Below, one piece after another: positions 1 to 10,700 of a stretch of 64,000 nt of DNA. This DNA is from Phytophthora colocasiae (taxonomy: Eukaryota; Oomycota; Peronosporomycetes; Peronosporales; Peronosporaceae). The notes under the pieces are model-generated. The model was not told the DNA's origin. It ran no database searches and saw only the letters and a program-made list of their open reading frames with translations. The stretch is from positions 620,001 through 684,000 of the forward strand of contig JAGKQI010000020.1 of NCBI GenBank assembly GCA_018806915.1. The letters run 5' to 3'. The position numbers were made by a program, and so were the translations under genes. Positions within the stretch are counted from its first letter, which is position 1, and every line of letters begins with the position of its first letter.

Positions 1-971
1 GATGTGTACCTGGTTCAGAGTCTGGCGAGCCCCGTGAACGACAACATCATCGAGTTGCTGCTCATGGTCAGTACCATGCGTCGTGCCAGTGCCAAGAAGG
101 TGACCGTCGTGCTGCCGTAAGTGACATGCATTTTCTTAAGATCTAGATAGCTCTAGAGTGAGTGCTTACGGTTCTTCTTTGGAACTAATTGACCAGATAC
201 TACGCGTACAAGCACCACCGACGCGCCAACCCGGCGGCGACTAGTCTGAACTCCAAGTTCATTCAAAGCCCTGCTGCTGATATTGCTAAGATGCTGGAGG
301 TCATGGGCGTTGATCGTGTTATTGCTGTCGACCTGCAGTTTCGCGTGGAGGGCCACGAAGCCTGCTTCTTCAGCTCGGACATCCCCGTGGAGACCATTGA
401 GACCATCATGGCTGGAGTTGAGTACTTTGCTACCCAGGTATACCTCCGCCGCCCACTTGTAGTGATGGCTCCCAACCCAGAGTGTTTGCGTCGCGCTCGT
501 ATCTTCCAGACGGGATTGAACAAGTGGCTTCCAGACTCGCCTGCGCAGTTCGCTGTCTTCTTCCACGGTACCGGAAAGAAGGGATCCGGCGAACAGACCC
601 CTGCTGATATTGTGGGCGACGTCAAGGGAGCTGATGTGATTGTTGTGGACGATCTGATCGACACGAGCGAGACGCTATCGAAGCTCACGAACCTTGCTCT
701 GAGCAAGGGCGCTCGTAAGGTATATTGCTTCGCCTCGCACCCTCTGCTGAACGGTGACGCCGAGCGCTTGATCGAGGACTCGAACGTATCCCAGGTGGTC
801 GTCATGGACACGATTCCGGCGGACCCGAAGGCTTTCCACACCGACAAGCTTAAGCGTCTGTCCGTTGCGCCGATGTTAGCAGAGCTGATTCAGGCCGAGC
901 ACTTCAAGGCGCACTCGTACATCGACAAGGTGAACTCACGCGAGGACTTCAAGTACGTGCACCACTATTAA
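1..971 (+). CDS. Ribose-phosphate pyrophosphokinase (PRPP synthetase), 5' end outside window
   Basis: Makes 5-phosphoribosyl-1-pyrophosphate from ribose 5-phosphate and ATP, for purine, pyrimidine and NAD synthesis in the cytosol. The window opens inside an exon reading DVYLVQSL..., a family hallmark. That exon ends at 116. A GTAAGT...AG intron spans 117-196, and exon 2 (197-971) continues in phase with PYYAYKHHRR, the expected continuation. The PRPP-binding loop VIVVDDLIDTSETL lies near nt 640-675, and the N-terminal half carries the second Rossmann-like fold. The stop is at 969-971. About 40-50 N-terminal residues are missing to the left. The family assignment is firm; the paralogue class is not resolved. 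Confidence 0.93.
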
Positions 972-1167
972 GCTGTACGCAAGTCAATTAGCGCCACGTA
1001 AGTGGAGCAAACGAGGAGGATAGGTAGACGCGGAAGAAAAGGTGGCAGCAAGTGATGTCGATCTGGTCCGGTGGTGCATGACACTCTGTTGACGAGTGTT
1101 TGAAGCCCATCAATGCATAATAGCATACTCATGCAAAACTCATTATGTATTATTTCATTGATTCAAT

Positions 1168-1767
1168 TCACTCTTCACTCGCCGCCTGCTTCGTTTTGCC
1201 ACTGATGCTTCTCTTCCTCCTCTTCCTCGGCGTGTCAGGTGACGCCAGCGCCTTGATCGCCAAACAGATCTGCTTGAACTCGTCACTCTTCTGGATGGCT
1301 ACGACCTGATCAGCAATAGTCTGTCCCCAAGCCCTGATAAAGGAGGAGAATGCGCTCTCGGCTGCCTCCTGCGCTTCCTGCAGTTTGCGATCCACAAATG
1401 GCTCCTTCTCCTTCAGGAAGGGACACAGCAACTTGTCATACACGATCGTTGCTCCCTGTCAATTCAGTACTACGTTGTGAATATGCTACTATGAACCTCC
1501 ATAACAAATTTCCACACATACCTGCGTCTGTGGAGCCATCATCCAGATGAGGAACAGAGTCTTCGTGAAGTTATATCCAGGTACAAGGCACATAATTGGC
1601 GACGCCACTGTTTCCACGGACGTCGAGGCGCCATAGACGACCCAGTACGTGAGCCACTGCTTCTCGTCGTGACCACTTTCCGGGCGTTCCAGTGCCTTAA
1701 AGCTCGCGTACGCAGGGTACGCCACGCCCACGCCCAGACACAAGCATCGCGAGAACGAGGCACCCAT
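1168..1767 (-). CDS. HVA22/REEP (TB2/DP1) family ER membrane-shaping protein
   Basis: Two exons, 1522-1767 and 1168-1455, with an intron 1456-1521 (donor CAG|GTATG, acceptor CAG). They join in phase 0 and give a 177-residue protein. Family signatures are YPAYASFKALE near the N-terminus, then KQWLTYWVVYGA and YDKLLCPFLKEKEPFVDRKL across the splice. Family members are hairpin membrane proteins that curve ER tubules. The C-terminal tail is basic (RKRRKRS) and the extreme C-terminus acidic. The start ATG at 1767 is the only in-frame choice before the membrane region. It lies only 29 bp from the end of the transposon at 1797, so the native promoter is either very short or has been replaced. Confidence 0.88.
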
Positions 1768-1958
1768 GCTGCTTGGTTGCTGTACACTGTGCTGTATACA
1801 CTCCGCGACAAATTAATCCGGCCACCCCTACTTTTAGCCGCTACTCAGTCAATTTTTATGGTATCGGGTTGCTGTTTGAGTATGATCTGTCTGATGTACG
1901 ACAGAGCCCAGGACTTGTGTTAACAACCGCAGTTTTGCGGTTTGAAGCATACCTCACA

Positions 1959-4900
1959 TCTCAACACAGTAGGCTAGTCTCTACCCTCTAGGCTAGTGCC
2001 GTGTCTGTGTGTCTGTGTGTCTGTGTGTCTGTTCAACGTCTTAGCGCATAAACCTGCGTAGCTACCTGTCTCTCCATTTTGTACATGTACGTATTCTATA
2101 CTGTATTTTCCCATAGTGTAGCCTATCCCTACCGAGCGAAGCAAAGGTAGCAACTCGGCCAACCGGCGCGCGCCGAAGGTGTGGCGCCGGTGGTGAGTAG
2201 TGGGGCGAACTGGAACAGTGAGCCCCACGGGTTTCAACCAAACACATATAAACCGCCCGCAAAAGCGGGCGGCACTCGACTAAAATACATCCTACCGAGC
2301 GAAGCGAAGGTTCCTCGGCCAACTGGCGCGCGCCGAAGGTGTGGCGCCGATGGTGAGTAGTGGGGCGAACTGGAACAGTGAGCCCCACGGGTTTCAACCA
2401 AACACATACAAACCGCCCGCAAAAGCGGGCGGCACTCGGCTAAAATACATCCTACCGAGCGAAGCGAAGGTAGCACCTCGGTCAACTAGCGCGCGCCGAA
2501 GGTGTGGCGCCGATGGTGAGTAGTGGGGCGAACTGGAACAGTGAGCCCCACGGGTTTCAACCAAACACATACAAACCGCCCGCAAAAGCGGGCGGCACTC
2601 GGCTAGTCTCTACTCTCTAGGCTAGTGCCGTGTCTGTGTGTCTGTGTGTGTGTTCAACGTCTTAGCGCATAAACCTGCGCAGCTACCTGTCTCTCCATTT
2701 TGTACATGTACGTATTCTATACTGTATTTTCCCATAGTGTAGCCTAACCCTATGTTCTAGACTGCTCTCAGGAATGACAAAATTACAAATATAGCCCACT
2801 AATGATAACCCTCTCTATGGCCTCTGATTGGTCCGCACACCCGGCCACAAAATATTTAATTGGACAAAATGAAGCTAAGTACGATTAAAATGCTGAGGTG
2901 CCCCGCTTTACAGACCGGTGATTGGCTAAAATGCATCCTACCGAGCGAAGCGAAGGTAGCACCTCGGCCAACTGGCGCGCGCCGAAGGTGTGGCGCCGAT
3001 GGTGAGTAGTGGGGCGAACTGGAACAGTGAGCCCCACGGGTTTCAACCAAACACATACAAACCGCCCGCAAAAGCGGGCGGCACTCGGCTAAAATACATC
3101 CTACCGAGCGAAGCGAAGGTAGCACCTCGGTCAACTAGCGCGCGCCGAAGGTGTGGCGCCGATGGTGAGTAGTGGGGCGAACTGGAACAGTGAGCCCCAC
3201 GGGTTTCAACCAAACACATACAAACCGCCCGCAAAAGCGGGCGGCACTCGGCTAGTCTCAACACAGTAGGCTTATCCCGTGTCTGTGTGTCCGTTGTGTG
3301 TGTGTTCAACGTCTTAGCGCATAAACCTGCGTAGCTACCTGTCTCTCCATTTTGTACATGTACGTATTCTATACTGTATTTTCCCATGGTGTAGCCTATC
3401 CCTATGTTCTAGACTGCTCTCAGGAATGCCAAAATTACAAATATAGCCCACTAATGATAACCCTCTCCATGGCCTCTGATTGGTCCGCACACCCGGCCAC
3501 AAAATATTTAATTGGACAAAAGTAAGCTAAGTACGATTAAAATGCTCGCTTTACAGACCGGAGATTGGCTAAAATGCATCCTACCGAGCGAAGCGAAGGT
3601 AGCACCTCGGCCAACTGGCGCGCGCCGAAGGTGTGGCGCCGATGGAGAGTAGTGGGGCGAACTGGAACAGTGAGCCCCACGGGTTTCAACCAAACACATA
3701 CAAACCGCCCGCAAAAGCGGGCGGCACTCGGTCTAAAATTGCTTCGATAAGTACGAAATAGTAGCTGCGAGCTCGCGAGCTCGCAGCCCCCACTGGTGAT
3801 TGGCTAAAATACATCCTACCGAGCGAAGCGAAGGTAGCAACTCGGCCAACTGGCGCGCGCCGAAGGTGTGGCGCCGATGGTGAGTAGTGGGGCGAACTGG
3901 AACAGTGAGCACAACGGGCTTCAACCAAACACATACAAACCGCCCGCAAAAGCGGGCGGCACTCAGCTAAAATTGCTTCGATTAGTACGAAATAGTAGCT
4001 GCTAGCTTGCGAGCTCGTAGCCCCCACTGGTGATTGGCTAAAATACATCCTACCGAGCGAAGCGAAGGTAGCACCTCGGCTAACTGGCGCGCGCCGAAGG
4101 TGTGGCGCCGATGGTGAGTAGTGGGGCGAACTGGAACAGTGAGCACCACGGGATTCAACCAAACACATACAAACCGCCCGCAAAAGCGGGCGGCACTCGG
4201 CTAGTCTCAACACAGTAGGCTTATCCCGTGTCTGTGTGTCCGTTGTGTGTGTGTTCAACGTCTTAGCGCATAAACCTGCGTAGCTACCTGTCTCTCCATT
4301 TCGTACATGTACGTATTCTATACTGTATTGTCCCATGGTGTAGCCTATCCCTATGTTCTAGACTGCTCTCAGGAATGCCAAAATTACAAATATAGCCCAC
4401 TAATGATAACCCTCTCCATGGCCTCTGATTGGTCCGCACACCCGGCCACAAAATATTTAATTGGACAAAAGTAAGCTAAGTACGATTAAAATGCTCGCTT
4501 TACAGACCGGAGATTGGCTAAAATGCATCCTACCGAGCGAAGCGAAGGTAGCACCTCGGCCAACTGGCGCGCGCCGAAGGTGTGGCGCCGATGGTGAGTA
4601 GTGTGGCGAACTGGAACAGTGAGCCCCACGGGTTTCAACCAAACACATACAAACCGCCCGCAAAAGGGCGCGGGCGAAAATACATCCTACCGAGCGAAGC
4701 GAAGGTAGCACCTCGATCAACTGGCGCGCGCCGAAGGTGTGGCGCCGAGTAGTGGGCGAAGAACAGTGAGCCCCACGGGTTTCAACCAAACACATACAAA
4801 CCGCCCGCAAAAGCGGGCGGCACTCGGCTTGGACAAAAATAAGCTAAGTACGATTAAAATGCTTTGATAAGTACGATCTCGCAGCTTTTACAGACCGGTG

Positions 4901-5069
4901 ATTGGCTAAAATGCATCCTACCGAGCGAAGCGAAGGTACCTCGGTCAACTGGCGAGCGCCGAAGGTGTGGCGCTGATGGTGAGTAGTGGGGCGAACTGGA
5001 ACAGTGAGCCCCACGGGTTTCAACCAAACACATACAAACTGCCCGCAAAAGCGGGCGGCACTCAGCTAG
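1959..5069. mobile_element. Tandem array of four non-autonomous Helitron-like units
   Basis: The array lies inside the left inverted repeat of the Tc1-like element. The intact right repeat shows the empty site, CACA|TACA, so the array sits exactly between A (1958) and T (5070) with no target duplication. It starts TCTCAACACAG and ends CACTCAGCTAG. The last 11 nt follow a near-perfect GC-rich hairpin (arms 5039-5046 and 5051-5058, AAAA loop). Internal CTAG|TC junctions at 2606/2607, 3255/3256 and 4204/4205 define four head-to-tail units of 648, 649, 949 and 865 bp. These are the textbook Helitron marks (TC start, CTRR end, hairpin 10-12 nt upstream, A|T insertion). No Rep/helicase is encoded, so it is non-autonomous. 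Confidence 0.82.
2120..5069. repeat. Eleven copies of a ~160-bp subrepeat ending in a GC hairpin
   Basis: A block beginning TACCGAGCGAAGC recurs at about 2130, 2293, 2453, 2939, 3102, 3588, 3817, 4050, 4531, 4688 and 4918. It runs through GGTGTGGCGCC and GTTTCAACCAAACACATA. Each copy ends with the hairpin CCGCCCGCAAAAGCGGGCGG followed by CACTCGGCTA. One copy (about 4661) has a damaged hairpin. Copies inside a unit continue with CTAAAATAC or CTAAAATTG; copies at unit ends finish CTAG. The internal copies therefore look like duplicated Helitron 3' ends. Open frames through them on the minus strand follow the repeat and are not credible genes. Confidence 0.85.
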
Positions 5070-6039
5070 TACAACAAACTGAAAAGCACATCCGTCCCAA
5101 CTTCTGGCCACCTATCACCATACAAATTGTCATATAGTTGTATCACAATGATAGCTCTATTTGTGTATTAGTAGTGAGTTTTCGCTCCTTTATTCTCGAT
5201 CACCTCGATGCAGCGTCGCGTCATGGACTCAATGAGCTTCTCAAGTGTCGACACTTCAATAGTTCTAAGCATCTAAAACCGCTGCGGCACAGATCCATAC
5301 TGGCGTCCATTGGGATAAACTTTCCGAGCCATCAGTGCCCACAAGTTTTCTATCGGGCTTAGATCGGGGGATCGTGCAGGCCAATCGAGCCCTGCTCGTC
5401 GAAGAAGTCTCTAAATCATTACCGAACCCCCTCCATTCTGTCGTATGACCGTCGTTCGTGCGGGACGACGCACGTCATGCCAGTAGTGTTGCTTTCCATC
5501 AAGCCTGAGCGTACGCTCGATAGCGTCACGAGAACGCTTAGCTTTTTTCGCAATTGTCCGAATAGTAGGCCGCCTTCTCTCAACCCGCAAATGCTCCCAC
5601 GCTCTTCATCTCTCAGCCACAGTGCCATACCACGGCCTAATTGCAAACTGTCCTCAGCACCAAGCTGCCACGCGCTCCCCACCGGCGGTGGCACCGCCGC
5701 TGTGGACGGTTGGACGAACAAAATCACAAATGCAACTATCATTGTGATACAGCTATATGACAATTTGTATGGTGATAGGTGGCCGGAAGTTGGGACGGAT
5801 GTGCTTTTCAGTTTGTTGTATGTGAGGTATGCTTCAAACCGCAAAACTGCGGTTGTTAACACAAGTCCTGGGCTCTGTCGTACATCAGACGGATCATACT
5901 CAAACAGCAACCCGATACCATAAAAATTGACTGAGTAGCGGCCAAAAGTAGGGGTGGCCGGATTAATTTGTCGCGGAGTGTAGGATCAGACGCGAAATAG
6001 AGGTAGCCACTGAATTGATAGATAAGATAAAGAGTTGCG

Positions 6040-7656
6040 CTAAGACGTTAAGTTGCGTGAAGCCACTTCAACGTCAGCCTGGCGCAACAATCGTGTCTGC
6101 GACGCGGTGCTGACGTTAATGAATGACTGGCCTGGATGAATGTGGATGCCCTTGACGGAAAAGGGAATAGTGAAGTTTCCACTGCCAGCACCCATGGAAA
6201 TCCGACCATGCTGGATGTCGAACGCCAGCTGGTCGTGTAGATAAAACCCCACCACTTCCATGCAAGTGTCGAAGTTGTGTACAGCTGTGACCAATTTGAT
6301 GCTGTTCTCCTCATGCGACAACCACGACACGTGCTTGGAGTCGTTAACGTGGAGGAGAAACTTCGGCTTGGAAATGTCTTTTGACGAGTCGTTCTCGTAC
6401 AGGAGGTCGAGCTCGATGCCGTAGAGGTCGAAGAAAATGGGAAGCGGGTTGTTGATCTTAATGGATACTTTCAACTCGAGTAAACACTTGTGCGTCTTGG
6501 AATCGAGCTCCTTGAGTGTGGGGTTGATGGAATACTTACGAAGCAATACTGGTTTGTTGTCGATCTTTGCGGGAACATCCACTTTGACATCCACAAGATC
6601 GAGAACTTGCAAGGAGTAGCAATCAGTGTCTCGATTACTACCACCTACATGTAGCACGAGATCATCTCCAGTCAAATACGACTTCAGCATCGACTGTAGT
6701 GGCCTCGATTGGTTCTTGAAGACCTCAGTGTACGCAGAGATAAAAGTCTGGCCACTCCCCAACAGGAATCGCTTGAACCCTGCCATTAATATCGTTTCTC
6801 TCTCTGCAGATTGAACCTTGACAGAAAGAGACGGGATGTTCCACAGCAGTCGCGAAGCGTATTCGAAAGACACATCCGTGAAAGCAAAGATCTCGCGGTC
6901 GTCGGTGTCAGTATGAAAATGAGACAGCGCAATGGTCTTCAGTACTTGTGTTACGACGTGCTGCAGCTCGATTTTTATCCCGTTAACGACACCTGATCCC
7001 CACGCATCCGCCTCATTCAGCGGTGGGTCCAGTGCATATCTCCATCTTGGCGGGAGAAACGAAGCTACATGTGGTTGTGGGTTCTCTTTTAACAAGTTTG
7101 ACACGTCCAGATGAATCGTGAATGGGATCAACATACACGAAATCAAAACTGGAATCTCTCCATGGACGTCGATATCATCTCCGTCTGCGAACACCAGGCT
7201 ATAAAGCACATCCGGTGCTGTCAACAGCTCAAAGCTAACTGGCAACATCGTCGTTGTCACTCCTGATTCAAGCTCAAAGGCCGGCATTTGGAGATGAAGG
7301 AACGCCGTATTTTTCCTTGCGAAGGTGATATTCAGAGGCCCCACCACAGGGGAGCAGTACGACGGATTCTGGAACTCCAAAACCACCTCCCCTGCTGTTT
7401 GCATATGACACAAGTCCGGTATTGTCAGTTTATCTAGCGTCACCGTCGTCTTCCGCAGCAGCGCCACAAACAAAATGTGCACAATTAAAAGCATGGCGAT
7501 GCCTGCGCCTAGCACCACGATCCAGCTTGGGTTCTTCCTCTTCTGCCTTGTACGCAGAATACAGTCATCTCCAGGCGGTTCTACAGCATCTGAATGGTTT
7601 AGAAGTGGCTGTAAATCTACAGATTCGTAGTCATGCAGCGTTGCATCCTGTGCCAT
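6040..7656 (-). CDS. Single-pass membrane protein with LEA2/WHy-like extracellular region
   Basis: One uninterrupted 538-residue frame. A hydrophilic, acidic N-terminus of about 44 residues is followed by a basic stretch (RTRQKRKN) and one hydrophobic segment at about residues 46-67 (VVLGAGIAMLLIVHILFVALL), typical of a type II signal anchor. The remainder is rich in beta-strand patterns such as GPLNITFARKNTAFLHLQMP and LELKVSIKINNPLPIFFDLYGIELDLLY. The latter is the characteristic 'N-N-P-P/L' pattern of LEA_2/WHy domains, which appears at least twice. LEA2-type membrane proteins are often stress- or surface-related; the substrate or partner here is unknown. The ATG at 7656 is shared with a compact divergent promoter. 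Confidence 0.72.
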   Translation of the reverse strand: MAQDATLHDYESVDLQPLLNHSDAVEPPGDDCILRTRQKRKNPSWIVVLGAGIAMLLIVHILFVALLRKTTVTLDKLTIPDLCHMQTAGEVVLEFQNPSYCSPVVGPLNITFARKNTAFLHLQMPAFELESGVTTTMLPVSFELLTAPDVLYSLVFADGDDIDVHGEIPVLISCMLIPFTIHLDVSNLLKENPQPHVASFLPPRWRYALDPPLNEADAWGSGVVNGIKIELQHVVTQVLKTIALSHFHTDTDDREIFAFTDVSFEYASRLLWNIPSLSVKVQSAERETILMAGFKRFLLGSGQTFISAYTEVFKNQSRPLQSMLKSYLTGDDLVLHVGGSNRDTDCYSLQVLDLVDVKVDVPAKIDNKPVLLRKYSINPTLKELDSKTHKCLLELKVSIKINNPLPIFFDLYGIELDLLYENDSSKDISKPKFLLHVNDSKHVSWLSHEENSIKLVTAVHNFDTCMEVVGFYLHDQLAFDIQHGRISMGAGSGNFTIPFSVKGIHIHPGQSFINVSTASQTRLLRQADVEVASRNLTS

Positions 7657-7791
7657 GCTCGTGCTACGTTACTTGTCTTCAAGAGACCTTTGGATATGTT
7701 TCAACCAATCAGGATCCAATTTGAAGTCCGTAACGACCCCTCATTCTAACCAATCAGTATCCTCCATTTTAGATCAAAGAGCACTTCAACT
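7657..7791. promoter_or_regulatory. Short bidirectional promoter with two CCAAT boxes
   Basis: Only 135 bp separate the divergent starts of the LEA2-like gene (7656, minus) and the carboxypeptidase gene (7792, plus). Two near-identical boxes, AACCAATCAG, occur with CCAAT at 7705-7709 and 7750-7754, 45 bp apart. CCAAT boxes bind NF-Y in eukaryotes; a functional role here is inferred. Confidence 0.5.
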
Positions 7792-10700
7792 ATGTCGATG
7801 GTGCATGGGCTTCTCTCAATGCTGCACGAAAGCGGCCAGCACTCTCCCACGTCTGCGCGTCATCTGCTATTAGAACTGGCATCGTGTTGTCGTTGTGAAG
7901 ACGCCAAAGCTGCGATCGTCGCTGACGGCCTGGAGCCGCTACTAGCGTTGGCAGCGGACGATCACGAGCTTCCTCGTGGAGAGACTCTTGAAGTGCTGTT
8001 GGAGCTACTTGTGCTGCTTCTATTAGACAATCCCCGGGCTAAAGCAAATGCAGCGAAAGGAGGAGCTTTGGAGCTTGCGGTTCGGTGTTTACATGAACTG
8101 TCAGCTACAGGAGGTGGCCGACGACGCGCTAAAAACTTGAAACGAGCGCTGGAACTCGTGGACCTGCTGAGCCACACGTCGGAGTCGCAGCAACAAGAGA
8201 AACAAGTTATTATACTGAAGCAAGTTCTAGAGATAATGGAGCGTACAGATGAAGATGTGAGTGTGCTGATTCGAGCTACAGATACTCTAGGACGCTTCGT
8301 TGACGGAAGTTTGGAGAGAATTCAAATTGCGGCAAAAGAACGGTCGATTCTCGTTTTGATTGAGCTACTGAAAGTGGTAAGAACTGTTTTGTTTTTTTAA
8401 ATATTAGTTTTGGAGATTCTGAATTCTTGTTATTCAACAAGAACGACGATAAAGTTGATTTAAAGAGGACGGCGTTTGAAGTTTTGATGCTGGTGGGAGA
8501 AGCTCCTGGAATGCTCCAAATGATGGCGACGTATAACATTGTCAGTGCGTTGTATATTTGTTTGAGTATGGAGCCACCGGCTCGCGAGGTGGAGGTTAGT
8601 GTCGTACGTTTATTGTTTCGGTTGGCGCGTGAAACTCGGATATATGGAGAGATTGTTCACGAAGAGATGGTACCACTACTTTTCCGAGTTGTTGAGCGCA
8701 ACAGTAATAGTAGAGAGGTAACTGCGACGACATGCACAATCATCGCTGACTTATCCGATTTTGCACGAGAGTGCAAATTGGACATGTCGCCTTTCGTGGA
8801 CGATTGCAGAGGGAAAGTCCTCGTTCTTGCTGCTACCTGCCATGCTCAAGAAGCTAACGTGGTCGACTGTACTTTTCGCTTTTTTGTCAATGTTTCGAAC
8901 AATCCAGTTGATTTGCCGCAGCTGATCAACTCTGAGACTATTGAAGGTTTGTTATCTTTGTATGTACTCGCTGGCGGATCCGGCTATCTGGCTGAGTTAG
9001 CGGGCCATTTAGTTCACGTGATTTCGAGACTTAGTAGGGCGACTCTGGAGCAATTTACGATTCAGGACGAAGATATTACACTACCAGCGTTATTCCTCTG
9101 CTTGAGAAACTACCCCGAAGATATTCGGTTTAGCTCCCAAGTTTTTGCGATCATGGCGAAGCATTGGAAGATGCAGGTGAGCCTAAGACGCTACTTTGAG
9201 TTCATGAAACAAAATGCTGACATAGGTATCGTACATGGGCAGTGTCAGAACAAAAGTGTACACGGCATTACTGGGTACGTTGGCATTGCGATTGAGGTGC
9301 TTTGCAGAACTATTCCTTCTTCAAAATCGTGGGGTGATAAGGTACGTGTTGATTTGTCAGGATTGAAGTCAAGAGTAACTCAAGCATTTGTCGCTCCCAC
9401 AGACGGTCGATATAATTAATTTTATTCGAGAAATGCTGCTATCAAGAGAGGGAGCTGATGTCGTACTAAGCTGTGGTGGAAAAGATTTGTTGGAGGTGCT
9501 TCATGCCTGCCTCCCTATTCGAGATGATTCTTCATCCTCAAATACTGGGATCACTTCTGATGCCGGTACTGAGGTCACAAATTTATCTTCACGTCTCAGC
9601 GTTGGCGAGAGAATTGCTTTCGTGTTGGTGAATATGCTCGAGAAAGCAGTTTTAGGTTTAACTGATCTTGGAGTGATAACCGGTATCTCATCATCTGAGC
9701 CGAGTACAAATTGCCAACAACCACCCAGCTTACGTTTTGGAGACGCCGAGTATAATACCTACGTATCCGAACTATTTCACTTGGAGAACTCCTGTCACTT
9801 TAAACCGATAGAAGGTGGGACGGCAAGTGAGGATACTAGCAATAGTACGCATGAGAATACTCCAGTAAATTTAGTGGAAGAGGCTAGCGCTAAAATGTGC
9901 CATCCTGAAAATGAAGTATACAATGACCAAACGATAGAATACGAAAGTGACAGCGAGCACGCCAATTTGACAGTACCAGCAGATTCAAACGAAGAAGACG
10001 ACGAACGGTTTAACACAAACGGAGAAGTGAACGCAGAAAACGCAGAAGACGAAAATAATGATGACAGTGACGATGATGATGACGATGAAGTTATTGGGAC
10101 TGCTGGGGGCTTCAGCGAAATGAATGGCGTCAATGATGCGTGCTCATTTTCTTCTAGTGAGACTCAATCGCCAGTCGAACGCGAGAATCCATTATCGAGC
10201 ACTTTCGAGTACCTTGAAGACATGCAGTGGTATTATGTCGATAGCTCAGATGTGAAGCATCCGAAACATCCTGCAAGAAGAAATCAAGAACATCAAAACA
10301 ATTCCGAAGAAGTGTTTGTCCTAAACGAACCTAATTTACTAGAGCCGTGCAATCTGCCTGGCCCTGAAACGAGTGCGCGGTTTGTTAACGAGGCAGTTAC
10401 AAGGAGAGCCGAGTTTATGGCAAATGATGTAGATACGAGAGCACGAACCGTGTATGAGAACTTGTCCATGGTGGAAGACTGTGGGGAGAAAGCTACGGGC
10501 GTTCCTTTATTTTTGTTGAATTGCAGCGCAACCCAGCATGACACACCTTATTTTGTGCCCGAGAAGACGATGGCTTTCTCTGATACCACCAGTCTGACGT
10601 TTGATAGTAACTTTGAAAGTGGAAACCTGGAACGCGCTATTCGAATTGGGCCTTACGAGTATGATTTAGTGTTGAAGCACGATTTCAATAGCTCCGGGCA

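Larger units (their letters stand above)
1797..5982 (-). mobile_element. Degenerate Tc1/mariner-like element interrupted by a Helitron array
   Basis: The ends are inverted copies. 1797-1958 followed by 5070 to about 5165 pairs with the reverse complement of 5982 to about 5725, making terminal inverted repeats of about 250 bp that begin TACACTCCGCGACAAATT and fit a TA target. The minus strand between the repeats holds remnants of one transposase. An N-terminal helix-turn-helix piece (RPTIRTIAKKAKRSRDAI, about 5580-5500) is followed, after a deletion, by WPARSPDLSPIENLW (about 5380-5340), the block holding the third catalytic residue in Tc1 families. The reading frame has stops, and most of the DDE core is gone, so the element is dead. 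Without the inserted array it is about 1.08 kb. Confidence 0.85.

Noticed and set aside
1990..2035. GTCTGTGTGT tract considered as a functional microsatellite
   Set aside because: It recurs at the same place in every Helitron unit and is part of that element's 5' region.
5039..5058. GC hairpins read as rho-independent-like terminators
   Set aside because: This is eukaryotic nuclear DNA, no T-run follows, and position 11 nt before CTAG fits a Helitron end better.
2120..5069. CRISPR array
   Set aside because: Repeats are ~160 bp, contain no unique spacers of constant size and lie in a eukaryotic genome with no cas genes.
2062..5111. Minus-strand frames of 60-216 codons repeating CLVETRGAHCSSSPHYSPSA
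   Set aside because: They recur only because the underlying 160-bp DNA repeats. They change frame between copies, lack common starts or ends, and resemble no protein family.
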